From the NCBI GenBank assembly GCA_036346405.1, contig CM070548.1:88929333-88993332 (forward strand): a stretch of 64,000 nucleotides of DNA. Direction: 5' to 3'. Shown in pieces: positions 23,531 through 32,968 of the stretch. A program made the translations under genes and the position numbers. The notes under the pieces were generated by a model. That model was not told the DNA's origin. It did no database searches and worked only from the letters and a program-made list of their open reading frames with translations. The stretch is from Phyllostachys edulis (Eukaryota; Streptophyta; Magnoliopsida; Poales; Poaceae). Each line of letters opens with the position of its first letter. Positions within the stretch are counted from its first letter, which is position 1.

Positions 23531-23914
23531 CTACCATGGTTTCAAATATAAACTTGTACAAATTAATACTATAAACTTACCGTCCTAGTCGTCGATGCGA
23601 AACGAATAACTCTTTTTTCCTCCTCTTCTTCTTCCCCTCCTATTTTTCTTTCTCTCTTTCTCCTCTTTTCCTCTCGTCTCGGTTGGCTCTGGCGATTCGC
23701 GCGTTGGAATGGCGACGGTTCGGCCGCGCGCAGTTTTATAGCCGCCCCACGTCGCCCAACCGTATGGCGACTTTGGTGCAGTTAGCACCAAGTCGCCATA
23801 CTCTGATTAAGCGACAAACTCTGTGACACCAAGTCGCCAATCCAACGCGCGACAATGCCTCGGAACTTTAAATCGCTATACTATTGGGCGACTTGAGTGA
23901 TTGTCGCCCGGCGG

Positions 23915-23940
23915 TTGGGCGACTTGAGTAAATCGCCCAA
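23915..23940. repeat. Palindromic subterminal repeat of MULE 3
   Basis: Arms TTGGGCGA and TCGCCCAA around a 10-base centre. It is one of many GTCGCC/GGGCGAC units between 23695 and 23965, mirrored at 19775-19965. Confidence 0.75.
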
Positions 23941-24279
23941 CCGTACTCGCCCAACCGTACGGCGACACGCGATTATTTCTGTAAAAAAAAATTAAGCGGT
24001 ATTATTTCGTACTTGAATAAAAATAGATTATTTTTTAAAAAATTCATTAAAACTATACGCATACCTTGGAATCCATCTGCGTGCAACCTCCATGCCCTCA
24101 TAGGCGCAAGAACCAAAGCGCTTAAGCTCAATCGACGCCGCCTCGCCTGGGGAGCAGCACGCAGATCTTGAGGCAGCTACGGTGATGTGCATCAATCACC
24201 GGGTCAAGCAACTCATCTTGGCCTCCGTCCGCCATATCTACAAATTAAGTGCATACATTGTAAAAAGTACTTAAACATG

Positions 24280-24630
24280 TACGATGAACTACACTATACA
24301 CATCTCAAATAATATACGAAGAACTACACTACGCCGCTATTTTACTTGATTCTATGTCGCAATTCTACTTCATTCTAGTCGCTATTCTACTTGATTCTAG
24401 TCGTTATTGTACTTAATTCTACTGGATATTATACTTAATTCTATGTTGTTATTCTACTTAATTTGACATCATGTACAAATTTCCAAAAATATAATGTAAT
24501 ACATAATTTCTATTCTACTTGATTCTATGTCGCTAGTCTATTTCATTCTAGTCGTTATTCTACTTGATTCTATGTCCATATTCTACTTCATTCTACTCGC
24601 TAATCTACTTAATTCTAATCGAAAAATGTA
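24280..24630. repeat. Degenerate 'ctattctacttgattcta' repeat in MULE 2
   Basis: At least eight imperfect copies of a ~20-bp word with 'gtcgc'/'agtcg' spacers, upstream of the PMD gene start. The equivalent stretch of MULE 1 (2535-2700) carries the same words, which supports common descent of the two elements. Confidence 0.8.
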
Positions 24631-25104
24631 CCTGCAAAATGACTGGTCTACTAGATCCACTGCTCTCTGAATCTATCTCCTCCATGATTTAACCAGCAAA
24701 GGCTTCGCTACCTTTCTTTCTCTTCCTCTCCTTCTCGATTCTGTTTTTTTCGGAATTAAAATGAGGTTTGGAAGGATTTTCTCAAGATTTTATACATGGC
24801 ATATCGTCGCCATTTGAAATGGCGATAGGTTCTGCTGCCGATTGAAATGGCGACAGAACCTATCGCCATTTCAAACGGCGACAGAACATCTGTTCACATT
24901 CCTATCGCCATTTCAAATGGCGATAGGTAATGGACCGGCGGCGAGAGCGGTCAGGTTCCTATAGCCAGATTGAAATGGCGATAGGTTCTGTCGCCATTTC
25001 AACCGGCATGTGAACTCATTTCTGTAATTTTTTGGGGCGATTATATATTTTTGTAATTTTGTTTTAAAAAATATTATTTAAAAAAAAATTCGAGCGACCA
25101 CAGC

Positions 25105-26263
25105 CTTGATTATCCTTATCATGTGTATTCCAAAAGGTAAGTCAAAACCACCTTTCTTAGGATTTTGCTGGAGTTGACTTATTTCTTGAATATTTTACCT
25201 ATGTGATTAGTTTGCTAATTAGACTTCCTTGGCAGAGCAAGAAATTTAACTACCTCTGCAAACTGCCCTTTTTCTGAATTTATTATCTACATTACAGCTG
25301 TCATGTTCCATCTCATTATAAAGCCTTTTTATAGCACGTGGACCTTTTTTATAAGGAGTATTTCCAAATTCCACATGTGATACAATTTTGTGCTCTTTCT
25401 TCCCGCTTTATGCTCTCTGTTGATTGAGACTTCATTTCAATGAGAAAAGTCCCATTTGTTCCTTTCCTTTTTACTCTCCTTGTTTAGCTGTCACCACCTG
25501 CTTTGTTTGCCAACATGCAAATTCAACTAAATGGAGGATACACCAGAAATATTCAGTATGGCAAAATTTCAGCCTGCAGGCAACATCGCCTGTCCATGAT
25601 CTCATTTGTATCGGATTACTACTGCCACTATCTAACCCAATTTTCGTTTCAATTTAAAATTTCATTATCTTGGGAAAGATATGGAGAAACTCTAGTTCTC
25701 TTAGTTAATTGTTAAGCCCTAAACATGTCCTGATCACCTAACTACTTGCAGTACTCAAATCATGTGGCTGAGGCAAATAGGCAGGATTAGGACACCAATG
25801 AAGGTGTTCTTTTTTGGAAGTTGCCTTTACATCCCTTCCCAAAAAGCACAGAGGTAAGCAACCGTGCATATTTTACTGAAGATTTGCAGGCAAATGAATA
25901 CAGAATCCCACCACCTTAAAGTTTTTCGCCTTTATGATGAATATAAAGCACTTTACGAATAGTGGACATTTTGTTGTCTGGAATGAAAAAGACTACCAGC
26001 TTTAGCTTCCCCGTCTTTATATTTGTGCTAATGGATAACGGTGCCGCGTTGTGGTTTCTTGTTCCAGGAGAAGGCACCTCAAATGAACGTGATCTTGGAA
26101 GAGCTGATCTTTAGAGCCTGAAGCAGCACGCCTTCCAACAACGACCGAAACATTATGGACTCTCTGAATATATTTTCTGTGCTAGTTCGTTCAAGTTTAT
26201 GCGTGTTCTTGTGTGTGTGTTATCTTGAGATTTAGTATAGAAACATAACTAGTAGTACTTAGC
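25105..26263. repeat. Duplicated host segment, copy B
   Basis: Matches 141-798 plus 3068-3647. It begins right after the last codon region of the cp31-like pseudogene and lacks the ~2.27 kb (799-3067) containing MULE 1. A short frame (MNTESHHLKVFRLYDEYKAL, then stop) is kept in both copies, and a second short frame follows the 'cttgttccag' acceptor near 26068. These may be leftover exon pieces; the product is not recognised. Confidence 0.85.
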
Positions 26264-26656
26264 AGGGGAAAAAATTCCAGCCGGTTATCAACGGTAACCA
26301 TATTTCCGGTGGCGACAGGGTGAACAGTAACCGGTCGGAAAATTTCAATTTTGATTTTGATTTTTTAACTCCATAGTACACTTCTTATGTTGGTTTAGGC
26401 CTATTTGTGCTAGATTACGTATTGTATGAGTTAAATATGCTTGAATTATTGTTTTTTGCCGGTTCGCACTTCATATGAGCTAAATATGCTAGATTACGTG
26501 TTGTATGAGCTAAATATGCACTTCATTAAACACTTTATAATTCAGAATTCGTCAATTCAAAATTCCGGCCGGTTTTCCCCTTTTTTCCGGTTTTTGAGTG
26601 GTTATAGGAATTTTCTTGCAAAAAATCATTACATCTACTGATCTACATGCTTTATA
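26264..26656. other. AT-rich intergenic stretch
   Basis: Copy B of the duplicated segment ends here, at a 'caggggaaaaaattcc' sequence followed by ggttatcaacggtaacc-type words (26275-26340); a related 'ccggccggtttt' word recurs near 26565. It may be a short DNA transposon, but no complete termini could be defined. Confidence 0.35.
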
Positions 26657-26912
26657 CCCCCTCCAGTTACAAAAATAAGTCACTCTAGAATGCATGCCGT
26701 AAAATCCTATTAATTTTAACCAAAGGTATTGTTTAAAATATGTAGTTTCAATGTACGAAAATGGTGTGAGTAGTTTTTTTTTATGAAAAATACTTTCATA
26801 ACATTACACTTTATAACTTTTTTGAAAATATGCCGATAAAATTTAATTATCAAAGTTGCATCTTGTTCACTTTGAAAAGTAAAAAACGACTTCCTTTCGT
26901 GATTGAAGGGAG
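26657..26912. mobile_element. Stowaway-type MITE
   Basis: 256 bp bounded by TA dinucleotides (26655-26656 and 26913-26914). The 25-base terminal inverted repeats match at 17 positions, and the left one begins CCCCCTCCAGTTAC, close to the CTCCCTCCGT consensus of Stowaway (Tc1/mariner-related) MITEs. The interior is AT-rich and non-coding. Confidence 0.8.
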
Positions 26913-27230
26913 TACTACTTCATCAAGGACGACATATACATAAGTGTGACTAATTATAGCATCAAACATCTTTTTAGCTTGATTGTGTCACTCGGGTTCA
27001 TCTCATAGTCCCTCGCAAAAATAAAAGGTTCATCATCGGAAAGATTGGGTTGGCCGAGTAGCAACTACTTGCTTACTTTTTTTTTCCTTCAATTTTTTTA
27101 CCCTCTTAGGACTGATTGGAACGCATGAATTCAACAAGAAATTTGCATAAGACAGTATAAGCCCTGTAGAAATTTCAATATTTCCGCGTCCAATTTTAAA
27201 CAGGGCTAAAATTATAAAGGGAAAAAGCTA
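26913..27230. other. Intergenic stretch, nothing recognised
   Basis: AT-rich sequence between the MITE and the Helitron-like element. No reading frame or repeat of note. Confidence 0.5.
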
Positions 27231-27368
27231 GAAAACGGTATAGCGTGGGAATCATTTCCAACAAAATAGGTCCTCACCGTTGGATCTGTTTTCCCACATG
27301 CACAGATCCCACGCACGCGACGCGGACACAACAAGTTTGGTTGACTCATTCCAACTTCCATTCCCCAT

Positions 27369-27395
27369 TCTCTCTCTCTCTCTCTCTCTCTCTCT
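27369..27395. repeat. (TC)n microsatellite
   Basis: A 27-base uninterrupted CT/TC run inside the Helitron-like element. Confidence 0.95.
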
Positions 27396-28094
27396 ACAAT
27401 ATAGGTACTGCCAACATCCCACTCGAGCAGCCATAGCAACCAAAATCTAGCAGCGAGCAACCATAGCAAGCAGTTGAGCACGGCCGCAGTTTCATGCAGC
27501 GGCGGTGTATGTGGCGGTGGTGGGCGGCAAGCCACGAGCAGCCATGGCATGCACTTAAGCGCTGCTACGGGCTCGTGTGGTGGTAGTGCACCGAACGACA
27601 ACCTACAAGCAGCCATGGCAAACAGTTGAACACAGCCACGGTTCGTGCTGCGACGGCGGATGGTGACACGCCTTTAGCTAGCGTGGAAGCTATGGGCTCG
27701 CTGTAGTGCGGCACTACGGTGGTAGACGGCAAGAGGCCACGGGGCTTGCTTGGTGACGGAAACACAGATCAGGCGGCGACGCAGAATGGGTCGACAGAAC
27801 ATGGATTCGGTGATGGCACAATGAACAAGGACGAGGTCTAGTGGCCAAGAAACAAGGCTACAAGAGCCCGCTTGCCGTCTCCAGAGAAGAAGGTTGGTCA
27901 CAAGACGAAGGAACAACATTCAGATCACCGGACTACTCCCATCGCCGGTTGCTGCGCGATCTGCATGCTGATTTCGGATCCCATTACCCCTGAGCGCTCT
28001 GCCGCCACAATGCATTCCGCCATGGAGCATCGTGAAGGACCACGTCGTGGAGCACCGCCACCGCACGTGGAAGCCGCCATGCTGTCGTGGCCAA

Positions 28095-29890
28095 GGTGAG
28101 CTCGTTGACACTTTGTGACACTTTTGGTTGAAATGTGTTGTAACTTGATGAAACCTCTCAAAACTTTTTGTTGAAACTTCTGTTTTGAAACTTGTGAAAC
28201 TTATTAAAACTCCTAGAAACTCTTCGGTTGAATCTTGATGAAACTTATGTTCCAAAATTTGAAACTTGGTGAAACTTAGTTTGAAACTTTTCTTTGAATC
28301 TTCTAAAAATTTGTAGAAACTTGCTGAATCTTCTTGAAACTTTTTGCCTGGAACTTTGTTGAAACTTGAGTTCCAAAATCTGAAACTCGCTGAAACTTGG
28401 GCTTGAAACATTCAAGGGATCTTCTGGAAACTTCTATAAATCTAAAACGCGTTGAAACCTTTTGAAACTAGATTGAAACCTTCTAAAACTTGGTTGAAAC
28501 ATCAATCTGAAACCTTTGACCAAACATGAAATCGTTGAAACTTTGACAAAACATGAAACTTTTCTAAACTCCACGTCGGCATTGTTTTTGCTCTTGTTTG
28601 ATTTTTGATGAAAATTGTTGAAACTTGTCGGAACATGTTAAAACTTGCTGAAACTTTTTTGTCTGAAACTTATTGAAACTTCATGAAACACATCAAAAAT
28701 TTGTTGAAACTTCATGAAACTTAGTGAAACTATACGAAACTTGATGACACGATGTCACTGCTGAAAACTTGTCCTAGACAAAAAGACGAAACTTTATAAA
28801 ACTTCATAAAACTTAGTGAAACTTGATGAAACACGATGTCGCTATTGAAAACTTATCCTAGACAAAAAGATAAAACTTTATGAAATTTTATGAAACTTGG
28901 GATGGAACTTCATTGAACTTAATGAAACTGTATGAAACTGGGTGAAACTTGCTCTACAAAATATGGAGAAACAATGATACTGGATGAAACTTAATGAAAC
29001 ATGTCCCGAAATAACTGAATAAAACTAGTTGAAACTTGATGAGATACGATGTCAATATTGAAACTTCATGAAACACATAAAAAATTAGCATGAACCTTAG
29101 TGAAAACCCCTAGTAAACTGCATGAGACTGGGTGAAACTTGATGAAATTGTATAGGACTGCATGAAACTTGACCCTATAAAATAATAAACCTCGTTAAAA
29201 TTAATGGTTTTTGGTATGAAACTTGTGTGTTATCTTTGCATGTCACTATTGAAAAAGTTATTGAAACTTGCTCTGTAAAAATATGGAGAAAACTTAATTA
29301 AACTGGCTTATAGTATACCTAGAAACTTATTGAAACTTCTAGAAACTCTCCGGCTGAAACTTATGTTCCAAAATTTGAAAATCTGTGAAACTTAGTTTGA
29401 AACTTTTCTTGGAACCTTCCAAAAAATTTGAGAAACTTCATGAAACTTGCTGAATCTTCTTGAAACTTTTTGTCTGAAACTTATTGAAACTTGGGTTTAA
29501 AACTTTCTTGGAATCTTCTGGAAACTTCTAGAAATTCGAAACGCCTTGAAACCTCCTGAAACTAGATTGAAACCTTCTGAAACTTGGTTAAAACATTAAT
29601 ATGAAACTTTTGACCAAACATGAAACTCGTTGAAACTTTCTGTAACTTCACGTCGGGATTTTTTTGCTCTTGTTTGATTTTTTTATGAAACTTTTTGAAA
29701 CTAGTCTGAAACATATTGAAATTTGAGTTCCAAAATCTGGAACCTGTTGACACTTGGGTTTGAAACTTTCCTGGAATTTTCTGGAAACTTCTAGAAATCT
29801 AAAACGCGTTGAAACCTAGTCGAAACTTCAAACTCAAAATCTAGAACTTTTAAGCATATGAAACTTTACGAAACTTTATGAAACCACTAT
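28095..29890. repeat. 1.8-kb degenerate GAAACTT array
   Basis: The heptamer GAAACTT (or AAACTT with one change) recurs every 10-20 bases, typically as 'ttgatgaaacttggtgaaac'. A larger unit seems duplicated: words around 28195-28560 recur in the same order at 29310-29640 and again in part at 29690-29830. It is non-coding. Minus-strand frames rich in KFQ/VST are artefacts of the repeat. Confidence 0.9.
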
Positions 29891-29929
29891 ACCGTTGGAA
29901 ATGCATTCCAATGGTATAGCGTGAGCTAG
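29891..29929 (+). other. Helitron 3' terminus (hairpin and CTAG)
   Basis: Stem ACCGTTGGAA / TTCCAATGGT with loop ATGCA, a ten-base spacer and CTAG; the next base is T, as expected at a Helitron insertion site. Confidence 0.7.
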
Positions 29930-30179
29930 TAGCTCCCATTCTAAAACCCCAATGAAGAAAAAATTGAACGGGGAAACAAAATAAGGGTGTAAAAAAGGAA
30001 AACCCTTTTCACCCAAAAAAAAAACCCCCGGAAAGAAAAAAAAACGGAAAGAAAAAAGAGCTGGTTTGAGGATTCGCGGCTCGCGGGAGACATGGTTGAT
30101 TCGGAAGGCAAATCGTCAGTGATAGTGAGCCAAAACCGAGCGCACCGGAACGCAAACTCTTAACCATAGAACCGCAGCC

Positions 30180-32968
30180 ATGGACTCAGGAGGCGGAGGA
30201 GGGGGAGCGCACAAGGCCGCGTCGGGCTCCGCGCCCTCGGCGCCGGCGCCGGCGAACCCCACGGCGATGCTCTCGGCCTTGATGAGCAAGCGCGCCAAGC
30301 TGCAGGAGGAGCTCCGCTCCATCGAGCGCCAGGTTAGGTCTTCTCTCCAGTCCCTGCCTCAGTCTTGAGCCTATTGTATTTGTTAGGGTTTGTGTCCGCG
30401 GGCGCGGTTCTTGTTCCAAAGATGCGATATTTCTTCCTTTGCGGCGCGGTTCTTGTTCCAAAGATGCGATATTTCTTCCTTTGCGGCGCGGTTCTTGTTC
30501 CAAAGATGCGATCTTTCTTCCTTTGGGAATCGGGGACTTCGGCGTTGCTCAAGATGCCAAACTCCGCTCCATGAAAGCTGCTAATTTTCACTGTGCTTTG
30601 AGACGGTTGAGAGATTGCAGAATTCGAGTTGTGCACATCTGTGGCAACCTGAATTTTTCTTAATGCTTTAAGAACAATGGAAGTCTGAATAATAGACTTC
30701 ACAATCAATATGTTGGACCACTCAATGTTATTCCACGTAGTGAACCGTGAGCTCAATTTGGGATAGGCCCTGTTGCAGCGAATTGAAATGTGCGATTGAG
30801 TTAAATTAGGGAGGGAGACAAATTTGACGGTTTGCTCGAACAGCTGGTTTGCTGAATTTGGCAAGGTTACTGCTTTATTATGTCATCGGCCAAATTGGAT
30901 AGTGTGATTGACGTCCGACATACTGATTGGTCTAAGATCATGTGATATGAAACACTTGATGCTCTGAACAGTTAGTTAAGGATTATCTTCTGTTTTGATC
31001 ATCAAGTCGCAACTTTGCATTTAATTATTTTTGTCTTTGTCACAAATCAGTCACATTAAATTAGCTACTTCCACTCATACAATGACCAAGAATATTTTAA
31101 TCTGTATTCTGTATACTCTCTCTTGGGCACCCTGAAGGTGTTCCGGGCTTCCGGCGTTACAGAAAATGGTCTAAATTTGTGGTACTAATACTGAATCTTG
31201 GACTTTTAGTATTTCATCCAAAATAATTAAATCAGAGGAATAGTTGATTTAGCAGAAAGGAAGGGGTTTCTAATAAAAAATGGAATTATATTGGTCTTAT
31301 TTCAAGTATTTCAACCCAGCTGGGAAAGCACATTGCCTGGTAGCTTTAAGTAAAATTTACCAAAGTGTTCTGTAATCCTAGGCACAGCACAAGACCTGTA
31401 GTATCACTAGGCACCTGGTCAAATCTATTGGTGATTTAAGGGAAACCTCAATAGCTGAAAAGCATCAAACCTTGTCGAAATACTTAAAATTTTTATTGGT
31501 ATGGTGTCGTCTTTTCTGTTATTACATAAGTAATAGCTAAATGCGCAACTATCTACTGATTGGATTTGGGCAAATGTCGAAGCAAGCAGAGAAGTTATAC
31601 TGTTCATGCTTTTATCATTATTGTTATTATTATTTTGAATCATACAACTTATGGTAATGTCTATATGCTAGCAGGTTTATGATATGGAGACCACCTACCT
31701 ACAAGAGTCTAATCAATTCGGAAGCGTGCTAAAGGGTTTCGAATCATTTTTGTCATCAACCAAAAACACTGCTAAGTAAGAGACCTCATATTTTGTTATT
31801 TCGTTTTTGAATTTTTAATAAACTGCGGTCTTCTCTCTTTGGAGAACTCTGTTCATTTCTTCTGATATCACACTCATTGATTGCTATTTGTAAATTTCCG
31901 AACCCAGTTCTCAGAATAAGGCTTTTTAATGGTCAAGATGTCCCCTCCCTTTGGACTTTATACCCAGGCCAATGATCACATCATTTAACTAATATTTGGT
32001 TAAAGAATCTGCAGTGTTAGATGTACATCAAGAGATTTATAATCCAGAAAAAATATACTTTATGCTAGTGTTACATCATGTTACGCCAGTTTCTTTCCCT
32101 ATTGCATGAGTAGTCTATAACCAGCATCAGCATGAGAGCTTTGTCTTTATGAAATCTGTTTTGGCCTGATGACAATCATTGGCTATTGAGACTATGGTCT
32201 GAGGTCATTATACTGCACAAGCAACACATCTTTTTACTGTTTTGCTTTGTTTAAGCAATTCAGATGATAGATATTCACATTGAATTATTCATGACGGATT
32301 CTGCTTGATTTATTTCAGCCTCAAGCGCTCCAGGAAATTTCAGGCTGATGAGAGGCTGTTCTCTCTGTCTTCAGTTACCTCTCCAGCGGTACGAGCAGTA
32401 GTACCCAACACCACCATACCTTTTTTCCACACTTTTTTTTTTCTGTTTTGATAATCCCCCCCCCTTCTCTCCCCCAAATTGCATAATTTACTAATGCGTA
32501 CTACTATTTTGTTTCGCTATACATTTGTAGGTTGACGAAAATTTGACTGGACGAGATGGTAAGCTTTCTTTGCCTTTTCATCTAAGTTGAAATCAGCAAC
32601 ATATAAGAAATTGAGTTCAATTCAATACTTGTCTCATCCTGGCAGATGGAAGAGAATATGGATCAGGTCGTTCAAAGGGCGCAAGCACTCCTGCAAATGG
32701 GCAGTAAGTGTTCATATAATTTTTGCTGCATTTTTCAACCAATCTATATGAACTTTACTAATATATACACAGCGAAGAAAGTTTGTCTTACGGTTTTTAG
32801 TAAAAACTAACGTGCATGGGGAAATTATTTAGCATAACTGCCTGGTTACGATTCCTTGTGTATTTTGACAGAGGAAAACCAAAGAAGGGAGGGCGTCCTG
32901 GAGGGAGAGACGGCAAGAGAATACGACCATCTAATGATCCAGACCTGGACGACGAAGATGACTTCTAA
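30180..32968 (+). CDS. EAF6: EAF6-type subunit of histone acetyltransferase complexes
   Basis: Six exons: 30180-30332, 31675-31775, 32319-32388, 32531-32558, 32646-32703, 32872-32968. All junctions are GT...AG and keep frame, giving 168 residues. The first ~25 residues are Gly/Ala/Pro-rich. The NuA4/EAF6 domain follows: 'AMLSALMSKRAKLQEELRSI', a short coiled coil crossing into exon 2 (VYDMETTYLQ), 'GSVLKGFESFLSS' and 'LKRSRKFQADERLFSLSSVT'. The tail is basic then acidic (GKPKKGG... DPDLDDEDDF). It closely resembles plant EAF6 homologues. In yeast and animals EAF6 is a small scaffold subunit of NuA4 and related histone acetyltransferase complexes in the nucleus; the same role is inferred here. 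The start is the first ATG of the conserved frame. It appears intact and is the only apparently functional native gene in the window. Confidence 0.93.
30401..30526. repeat. Three 42-bp tandem copies in EAF6 intron 1
   Basis: Copies at 30401-30442, 30443-30484 and 30485-30526 begin 'ggcgcggttcttgttcc'. The first two are identical and the third differs at two bases. It lies 69 bases downstream of the intron 1 donor. Confidence 0.95.

Larger units (their letters stand above)
19698..24045 (-). mobile_element. Mutator-like element 3, PMD-carrying, nested in the intron of MULE 2's gene
   Basis: 4348 bp with inverted ends ('gaattttttt...taatctatttttattc' and its reverse complement) and a perfect 10-bp target-site duplication ATTAAAACTA (19688-19697 and 24046-24055). 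Subterminal repeats are built on GTCGCC/GGGCGAC words (19775-19965 and 23695-23965). A ~120-bp block at 20130-20250 matches blocks at 18015-18180 in MULE 2 and 1165-1333 in MULE 1, so all three belong to one family. It carries a decayed PMD gene on the minus strand and no transposase. Confidence 0.92.
18268..24235 (-). pseudogene. Plant mobile domain (PMD/MAIN-like) gene of MULE 2, broken
   Basis: Exon 1 (24235-24065) starts MADGGQDELLDPVIDAHHRS, like the N-terminus of transposon-borne PMD proteins, and ends at an AAG|GTATGC donor. The intron (24064-19624) contains nested MULE 3. Exon 2 starts at 19623 after a CAG acceptor and carries the PMD core: 'LVDRWRPETHTFHLLCGEMT', then 'LQDVSFLLGLPCAGRPL'. 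A further piece (19176-18928) has 'SHGDRVDKHYVRYA' and 'WGPAVLCVTYRALCDAC', also typical PMD motifs. Later pieces (18606-18268) are shifted. In cellular homologues (MAIN, MAIL1) the domain acts in nuclear gene regulation and TE silencing; its role within transposons is unknown. Frameshifts in exons 1 and 3 make this copy non-functional. Confidence 0.85.
17723..25091 (-). mobile_element. Mutator-like element 2, PMD-carrying (outer)
   Basis: 7369 bp including a nested element. Ends are inverted: left 'gaattttttttaaataata', right its reverse complement. A perfect 10-bp target-site duplication, GAGCGACCAC, flanks it (17713-17722 and 25092-25101). Palindromic CTATCGCC repeats fill the subterminal regions (17800-17975 and 24800-25015). 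The single gene is a minus-strand PMD gene; no transposase domain is visible, so it probably depended on a partner. Both end regions are homologous to MULE 1. Confidence 0.92.
17665..25109 (+). pseudogene. cp31-like pseudogene, last coding exon split by MULE 2
   Basis: The sequence before 17722 reads, after one frameshift near 17690, 'PLRLNVAAERP', the conserved tail that follows the second RRM of cp31-type chloroplast ribonucleoproteins. MULE 2 then interrupts the exon. The frame resumes at 25102 and ends at a TGA at 25107-25109. The 10-bp target duplication of the MULE (GAGCGACCAC) lies within these codons. With the RRM exon at 7824-8043 this forms one disrupted gene: the solo LTR sits in the intron and the MULE in the final exon. 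Sequence after 25109 is the duplicated host segment, copy B. Confidence 0.75.
27231..29929 (+). mobile_element. Helitron-like non-autonomous element
   Basis: The 3' end has the full Helitron signature: a hairpin with 10-base arms (29891-29900 and 29906-29915, one G-T wobble), a 10-base spacer, then CTAG (29926-29929) followed by T. An 11-base word GGTATAGCGTG beside this end recurs at the proposed left end (27238-27248), and the left end also carries TTTCCAAC inverted relative to the hairpin arm. The exact 5' TC terminus was not fixed. No Rep/helicase is present. The interior is a GC-rich part (27400-28090), then a long GAAACTT array. Confidence 0.6.

Noticed and set aside
27920..28411. 163-residue minus-strand frame rich in F, K, S and Q
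   Set aside because: Produced by the GAAACTT repeat read on the minus strand; no domain and composition explained by the repeat.
27231..29929. CACTA transposon ends ('cactatacc' near 29885)
   Set aside because: The word points outward in the wrong sense and lacks a partner at the left end; the hairpin-CTAG-T arrangement fits a Helitron better.
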